Positions 57,622 to 64,000 of a stretch of DNA of 64,000 nucleotides are shown in pieces. The notes below the pieces were generated by a model. It searched no databases, was not told where the DNA came from, and worked only from the letters and a program-made list of their open reading frames with translations. Origin of the DNA: Hydractinia symbiolongicarpus (lineage: Eukaryota > Cnidaria > Hydrozoa > Anthoathecata > Hydractiniidae); assembly GCF_029227915.1 (NCBI RefSeq), contig NC_079879.1, forward strand, positions 19,158,001-19,222,000, given 5' to 3'. Both the position numbers and the translations under genes were made by a program. The first letter of the stretch is position 1. Every line of letters begins with the position of its first letter.

Positions 57622-60446
57622 TTTTAGCACAGTAATTGGATGATGAATTTTTTTGTATAATCTTTAACATAATATTTTGCTTCTATAGAAAGTAAATCTA
57701 ACACTATAAACACGCTCGTGCTTATTTCGCACGTATTCTGTCAGGTTATTGCCGTTTTTAATAGGTAAAAACATACAGCTGAATTTCTACCCTTGATTCA
57801 AGCGCTGGCGATTCTCTGAAAAGGTAAAACGCCGGCATGCTTATGATCTACAATCTGCGATTCTAGTAAACATACTGAGAAAATGGCATTTTTTCCGGTG
57901 TTGTGAAAAAGCATCAAGTCGCGAATATTCTGATACGATGCGAAAATGTTAGCACAGTTTACAAGTTCCGCAAGGCCCGTAAAGCCTGAGAAAAATCTCA
58001 CATAAGCAGCAATTAGTACACTTTAAGAGTCGCAATCTAACCAAGTAACCTAACATTGTTGTATGAGTTATAATTAGAAAATTTAGGAACCACAGTCGGT
58101 ACGCTATAAAAGATGGAGAACATGTGTTTATTGAAAGACATTACGAGAATATTGGGTCAGTAATCATATTACTTTGGCCTAGAAAGTTGTATAATTCTTA
58201 GAAAATGCAAAGTAAATTCGGATCATGGGCTTAAACTTTTACTTGAGTAAAGTAGTCTTTATGAATAGTGATTACGACTTTAAATTGTACTAACGTCAAC
58301 CTACAATTAGGTGGAAACATTTGAAAGTTTTGTAAATAACATGGAAGTTGAAATTCTCAGTTATATGTTGTAAGTTGCATCATGTTTATTAAAAGACAAA
58401 ACCTTTTTTTTTGCAAATGCAGACAAGGAAATCATTTGCGTCTTTTTTGGGGTCGGTAGCTCAGTCAATAGAGCATTCGATTTAAGAGGTTGTGTGTTTA
58501 ATCCCAACATTGTCAGTCCGTTATCTACATACAATTCACTACGTTTTGCTGAGAATAATTTCCGTAAGTTGTAATGAATGCATAGCTAGGTATTATAAAA
58601 TATTTTAGTTAAATTTTGTTGATTATTAATTTCATTGTATATATTGTGTATGTATATGCATGTTTTTTTTTTTATTGTTATTCTACAATATTTTGTAAAA
58701 ACAATGCACAATGCAAACTGTCCACGATTTAACTGTGTGACTTGGTACATTATCATTAAATTAACCTGCAGTTGAGATATGATTAATGCTGATGCTTTAA
58801 CTATTTACGTGTACTTCCTGTCTTTTTTTTTTAAAAAAACAAATCTGACATTGTAAAAATAATGTGAAACAGCAAGTCCATGTGTGATACACGTTTTTTT
58901 TTCAGAAAACAGTCTAAAAGGCTTTATTCGACCTGAAGGTGTTTTTTTGCTTAAATAAGGAAAAATAAAGAATGTCAAGTCAAGGCTGAACCAATTGTTT
59001 GGTTTTCTTACCAGAAAAATGTGCAGAATGTATACCAGTTGATAGCATTTGTACAATTTTTTAGCTCCTCAAAAAATCTTATGTTAATAATCATATGTTA
59101 TTTAGTAGCGACATTCTTACAGGATGATTTGTTCTTCTAATTATATATTGTATGAAGCTATATTCTGAAAATTTGATACAGGAAAATATGGTTATCTATA
59201 AACAACTTTAGACTAATTATTCCTTCCCCATGCATAAAACCAGAGCTTATGCAAATTTATGTAGTCCCCTGCCTTTTAGGATGCTTTATGCATGGGCGTG
59301 GTAGCACAAACTTAAACGAGTTTCTACGTATCAAATTGGGTGATGTCCGTGGGCGTGGTATCAACATTAAAATCATGCTAATATAGTTTGTGAAAAGACT
59401 AAAAATTTTTTGTACTATTTTATTTAAAATTTGTTTGCTACAACTATTTGCAAAGCTACTTACTCCATTTTTGTTTTAGTTAGAAAATTTCCGCATCCAA
59501 TAACAATTTGGTTTTGATTATTAATAACAACCAATCAACTTTGAGTAGTTTTTGATGAAGCATATTTTATGCGCTAAACTACCAATATTTTAAACTTTCT
59601 AACAAAAAAAATTAAATAGAAAAACAGGTTTCTTTAAAAGAAATTTAAAACATGTTCCTCCTTTTTCTATCCTTATCCTATATCATAATTTTTTTCAGCA
59701 ATTGATTGCGTTATATTCAAACTTATTTACGTAAAGAGCAACGGATTGGTGTGCGTGTTTTCTTATTTTTTTAATTTTTTTTTAGGTTTTTCGACGGTAC
59801 GGCACAATTTTATTGCATTTAAGTGATGCAAATATACTTGATAAGATTAGTAAAGCCATTACAATGCGCTTAAATTTTTTAAGTTGCTTTTCACTGCTCA
59901 GGTAACTACAAATCACTTAAGACCAAAATGGAATCATTTTCCTATAGTCGGATCAACCCAATCGTTCTAGAACAGATGGGTTCATGAAGTCGTCAAAAAG
60001 ACGTTTCCAATATTTATTCAATTGTTTGGCTTAAGCACACCATTTCCACTATTCAATTTTTTCAAGTGACAGTCTACCAGTAATAAACAATTCGATTTTT
60101 CCAAACTTTTGCAGAAAGACAATAACTAACCACGAAAACACAAACGAGACTGCAATCTATGTCAGTTTGTGATTGGCGCTATATCTACCAAGTTATCTTT
60201 GAAAATAAGACATTGGTTTAGAAGAGGGCATTTTGACCACACGACTCATTTAAACCTCCAGCTGAATAGCGTTTGAAGTGTTCTCCATTAGCCCCTATTA
60301 AAAATCTTATATTGTCTTTTTCGCGTGTTAGCAAAAAACACCTTCATAACAATTTACATATTGAATAGATTTAAAAAAAATCCTTAATTTAAAGATTGGC
60401 ACTACGGGAGAGTAAACTTAAGAAAATGTGATAAAATAAGATATTA
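57622..60446. other. Spacer with ~600-bp unit-2-specific insertion
   Basis: Matches 26,595-28,756 except for ~58,041-58,643. The 12-bp inverted repeat recurs at 59,227-59,238 and 59,285-59,296. Cassette A starts near 59,335. A block near 59,900-59,945 is present here and in cassette B but missing from cassette A of unit 1. No gene. Confidence 0.5.
58451..58515 (+). ncRNA. tRNA-like sequence, probably a SINE head
   Basis: It has GGTAGCTCAGTCAATAGAGC, a good D-arm/A-box, and a B-box-like GTTTAATCCC. The anticodon arm is too short and the acceptor ends do not pair well. It is therefore a tRNA-derived SINE or pseudogene rather than a working tRNA. It lies inside the ~600-bp insertion unique to unit 2. 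Confidence 0.45.
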
Positions 60447-60466
60447 ATATGTGAATGGGACATATG
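60447..60466 (+). promoter_or_regulatory. Conserved upstream box, first exon 4 unit-2 copy
   Basis: Identical to 28,757-28,776; 69 bp before the ATG at 60,536. Confidence 0.5.
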
Positions 60467-60535
60467 CAGTCGTTATTATGGCTATATAATGATTTTTTCC
60501 CCTGTAAATCACACAACGCGGAAAGAGTTGAGAAA

Positions 60536-60803
60536 ATGAAGATTTTACTCATTCTATTACTGGCTTTAACAAAAAAATCTGCAAGTCATTACTACGAACA
60601 GAAAACAGTAGCATCATCATTTGTGGCGGTAAAACACAATACGCTAATAGTGGAATGTGTTTTTTATTGCAAGAAATTCTATTCTTTTGCATCGGTGCAA
60701 GAAGAACGAAAAACTATTGATGATTGTTATTGTGTAAAAGAAAAAGAAGAAACCATTGACGATTTAAGCAGCTCAAATAACGATGTTATTTTAAAACCAA
60801 TGG
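60536..60803 (+). CDS. Lectin-like first exon 4, unit-2 copy
   Basis: 268 nt, open, same donor in phase 1. The M-K-I-L-L start is preferred over the in-frame ATG at 60,455, because that upstream ATG lies in the promoter box and is not in frame in the paralogues. Three base changes from 28,845-29,112 (one silent, N to S, and I to M at the end). Signal peptide, C-V-F-Y-C, C-Y-C and an acidic linker as in the others. No lectin exon follows within the window. Confidence 0.65.
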
Positions 60804-63800
60804 GTTAGTCTCTTTTAATTATAATTTTTATTTTAATTATTTCTTTCAAAATAATTGCTTGTGAATTACGCATTTCACCAGCATTTTTTTTATAAAAAAG
60901 CTCTTGTCGAGAAAAACTCCTCACCCCAATCCAGATCTTGTCATTTTTTCCCTTTTGGTCAAAGTTTTTCGATCATTATCTTTGAGTTTGTTCCATTAAT
61001 TTTTGAAGGTGCCACTAAAGATTCGGGGTCGTGGAAACATTTTTCATATAATTAAAACAAAAAAATTGCTGTTTCAAGCACATGATTTTTTCCCCGTGTC
61101 GCGTGGGTGCTAGTTTATGAAACAAATTTGCATGTAGCTAGAAAGAAAGATGGCGTTTGTAAAAGAAACGTGGTAGTAGCATCAATAGGAATTTTTCTTG
61201 ATAAAGGAAAAGAAACGAAAATTTAAGTAATAGGCTTCATTTTGGACAAGACCATGGTTGCTTCGCCGACAAATAGATGGAAGTTACTATAATTTGTTTA
61301 AAGAGCCAAAAAAAAATTCAATAGGTTTTAAAAATTATTTGATAATGGACGTTAATCATATTGATGAGTTGCTTCATCCTCTTACCCCAATCTTTTAAAA
61401 ATAAGATACCAACATAAAAGAATGTATAAGGTCTGAGGGTTTGTGCTGCATTGCATTAAGATATCTTGGAAGCAGTGAATTATTCAGATCTTTGGAATGC
61501 CAATTCCGGATTAGTGGAAAAGCAATATTTTATATAACTCAAGAAGTGTGCGCTGCTATTATAGTTTCGAAAAACATTACTTTAAGACGATGAAAATAAC
61601 AGAAGGGTGGATGGAGATAGCGGAAAAGTTTTATCATCGGTGGAATCTTCCAAATGGATTGGGTTAAGTGGACGGAAGGCATTTTGTTCTACAACAACCA
61701 AAGAATTCTGACTCACATTATCTATATAATATACGGTAGTTCACGGCCCGACATTTAGACTGCGCATTCGCAAACTTTGTATACGTTATTTTCAAATTCA
61801 GTATGGCCTTGATCGCGTGAGGTTTTTTTAACTCTGATCAATTTTTAAATACACGATTAAAATTGCTGACTCAGGCTTTTATTCACCACGTAGAACACTT
61901 CTTTCAAACTTTTTCGTTGTGGTGACCGGAATCAACCGGATGCAGATTTCTACCAACTTATTGTATGGTTTGCTACCAGGTGCAAACTTTAGCTACCTAG
62001 CTAATATAGGTATAAACAGATCGCTAGCGATAATTGTCAACATAATTTTGTCTTTATGATATGTTCTTATTTGAAATGGTTGGGGTTAGCATCCATATTG
62101 AAATCACCATAAGAGTGGCCGCCTTTTTAAGGTTGACGTATGGTTCTTTTAGTTGCCATGCATTGACGTTTTTGGCGTAGGTAGGTATATATAAGAAAAA
62201 AACGTCAAAAATTGCGGCCTCTATGGCAGAGTACGGGCGCTGTTGCTAATTTTAAAAAGGCTATCATTGAAAATTTGTTTTCGAATCCTCCAACCAACAC
62301 AGCACAGATAACCTGGATCAATAAGATAGGTTTTTATCTTAGAGGACAATCAAGCTGACGGGTCGAACCGACTTATTCTTGTGAGGACTTCAGAGCACGA
62401 ACATGACCCATTTTCAATTGTAACACCATCTGCGATTCTCAATGCAGGTTGGAACAAATTTGCTGCTTGCCTACGCTACCCTTAATACTGCTTGTTTTCT
62501 GTTACTTAACTGACTTTAAAGATCATTTTACTAACCTTACAAATTTTACCTAAAAATATCTTAAAAATTTTATTGACGTTGGATAAACATGGCTTTAGTG
62601 AAACGATTCTTCAAGTTAAGGAGACCAACATGCAAAATACAGACCTAGATTGTCTTATTGTTGTTGTATAGCAAACGTTTAAATATTTTTTCAGCAAAAA
62701 TCCCCTATCTGGTGTATAGTTTTTTATTTTATTTTTTTTACAGGGAAATACAAAAGAAGGATGACGAGATATGAGCATACACACAAAAAAGTGTTATTCT
62801 AATTGGTGTCAATGTTTTGCTTTTAACTTCTGAAGGACTTAATTTTATACTTGAAGATCATTAACATTTAGTGCCAAATTGGGTGATGTCCGTGGGCGTG
62901 GTATCAACATTAAAATCATGCTAATATAGTTTGTGAAAAGACTAAAAGTTTTTTGTACTATTTTATTTAAAATTTGTTTGCTACAACTATTTGCAAGGCT
63001 ACTTACTCCATTTTTGTTTTGGTTATAAAATTTATGCCCTGTCGTTTTTTGTTTTGATTATTAACGAAAACCAATCAATTTTCAGTAGTTTTTAATCTAG
63101 CATAATTTATGCGCTACACTACCAATATCTTAAACATTTTTAACAAAGGAAAGATCATTTAGAAAACGGGGTTATTTTAAAATAAACTTTGAAAATGTAC
63201 CTTCTTTTTTCTATCCATCCTCCTAGATTATATATTGTTTCAGGAATTCATTGCGCTCTATTTAAACTTATTCTTTTCTGATTTGTCTGATTTCTTATTT
63301 TCTTGGACGGTAAGGCACTAACTCATTGCATTGGACTGACGCAAATATACTTGGCAAGATTAGTAAAGCCATTCCAATGCGCTTAAGTTTGTTAAAGTTG
63401 TTTTTCACCGCGTAGGTAACTACGAACCACCTGGGGACAAAATGGAATCATTTTCCTAAAGCTGGAGCAACACAATCGTTTTAGAACAGACGAGTTGATG
63501 ACGTCGTCAAAAAAACCCGTTTATAACCAATATCTATTGAAACTGTTTGTAAAAAGCACATCTTTTCCGTTATTTGCCTGACTAAGTAGATTTTTCAAGG
63601 AGTCAATGTACCAGTAATTAATAACTCGGTACGACGAAAAGGAAAGCAAGACTGAAATCTTCGTCAGGTTGTAGTAGTTGCTATCTACCAAGTTAATTTT
63701 AAAAATAAAACATTGGTTTAGAAGAGGGCATTTTGACCACACGACTCATTTAAACCTCAAGCTGGATAGCGTTTAAATTGTTCTCCATTAGCCCCTATTA

Positions 63801-63945
63801 AAAATCTTATATTGTCTTTTTTGCGTGTTATCGAAGAAAACCTTCATAACAATTTACATATAAAATAGATTTAAAAAAACCCTTAATTTAAAGGTTGGCA
63901 CTATAGGAGAGTAAAATTAAGAAAATGTGATAAAATAAGATATTA
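60804..63945. other. Spacer with Harbinger relic and cassette B (unit 2)
   Basis: Matches 29,113-32,339, but the Harbinger-like terminal repeat of 29,228-29,330 is deleted here. Harbinger transposase relic at ~61,290-61,735 reads W-N-L-P-N-G-L-G then V-D-G-R-H, with stops. Cassette B starts near 62,875 and continues to the window end. No intact gene. Confidence 0.5.
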
Positions 63946-63965
63946 ACATGTGAATGGGACATATG
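63946..63965 (+). promoter_or_regulatory. Conserved upstream box of the next lectin first exon (off window)
   Basis: Same as 32,340-32,359. The start codon should fall about 15 bp beyond the window, which suggests the array continues. Confidence 0.45.
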
Positions 63966-64000
63966 CACCATTCTTATTTTCCCGCAAATCACGCAACGAG

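Larger units (their letters stand above)
35560..64000. repeat. Unit 2 of the ~30-kb duplication (partial)
   Basis: Collinear copy of unit 1, cut by the right edge just before the first exon equivalent to 32,409. Relative to unit 1 it lacks the MULE and the 8,190-9,580 segment. It gains a TTAA MITE (36,640-37,380), a ~290-bp block near 39,428-39,720, a 127-bp block near 50,865-50,990, two Penelope-like fragments (52,993-56,115) and a ~600-bp insertion (58,041-58,643). Confidence 0.95.

Noticed and set aside
58451-58515. Functional tRNA gene
   Set aside because: The anticodon arm is too short and the acceptor and T arms do not pair properly.

Overview
The window reads as AT-rich, intron-containing animal DNA packed with DNA transposons. 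It is most likely from a cnidarian, perhaps a hydrozoan. That is an inference from GT-AG introns in phase-consistent genes, a DUF6589/RecQ transposon, a GIY-YIG retroelement, an intron-rich MULE and multi-copy secreted F-type lectins. Nothing bacterial (operons, Shine-Dalgarno sites, CRISPR) is visible. The functions given are recognised by eye; no search was run.

The whole window is two copies of one ~30-kb unit. Unit 1 runs from base 1 (it begins off the left edge) to at least ~32.4 kb. Unit 2 starts to match at 35,560 and runs off the right edge. The order is the same in both: lectin-domain exon, spacer, Academ-like transposon, a PPxY-tailed exon of a host gene, long spacer, lectin gene 2, lectin pseudogene 3, lectin first exon 4, lectin first exon 5. 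The first exon at the end of unit 1 (32,409) splices in phase to the lectin exon at the start of unit 2 (37,680). Either this is a true tandem array or two divergent haplotypes were joined in the assembly.

The host genes of interest encode small secreted proteins of about 222-225 aa. Exon 1 carries a signal peptide and a CxxxC...CxC module. Exon 2, joined in phase 1, carries an F-type lectin (fucolectin/F5/8C-like) domain. A 20-nt motif is conserved 50-101 bp upstream of the start codon of every copy.

The mobile DNA dates the units. Before duplication: the Academ-like element (same GGCAC flanks in both units), a 149-bp mini-Helitron, Harbinger relics and the frameshift in lectin gene 3. After duplication: a 5,510-bp MULE in unit 1 only (perfect 74-bp terminal inverted repeats, 9-bp target duplication, intact empty site in unit 2), a 741-bp TTAA-flanked MITE in unit 2 only, a Penelope-like fragment that destroyed lectin exon 2 of gene 2 in unit 2, and a ~600-bp insertion with a tRNA-like head in unit 2.

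The most notable object is the MULE. It has a nine-exon, frame-intact transposase of 872 aa with DDE and SWIM motifs. A second, convergent four-exon gene encodes an HMG-box plus C2H2 zinc-finger protein.
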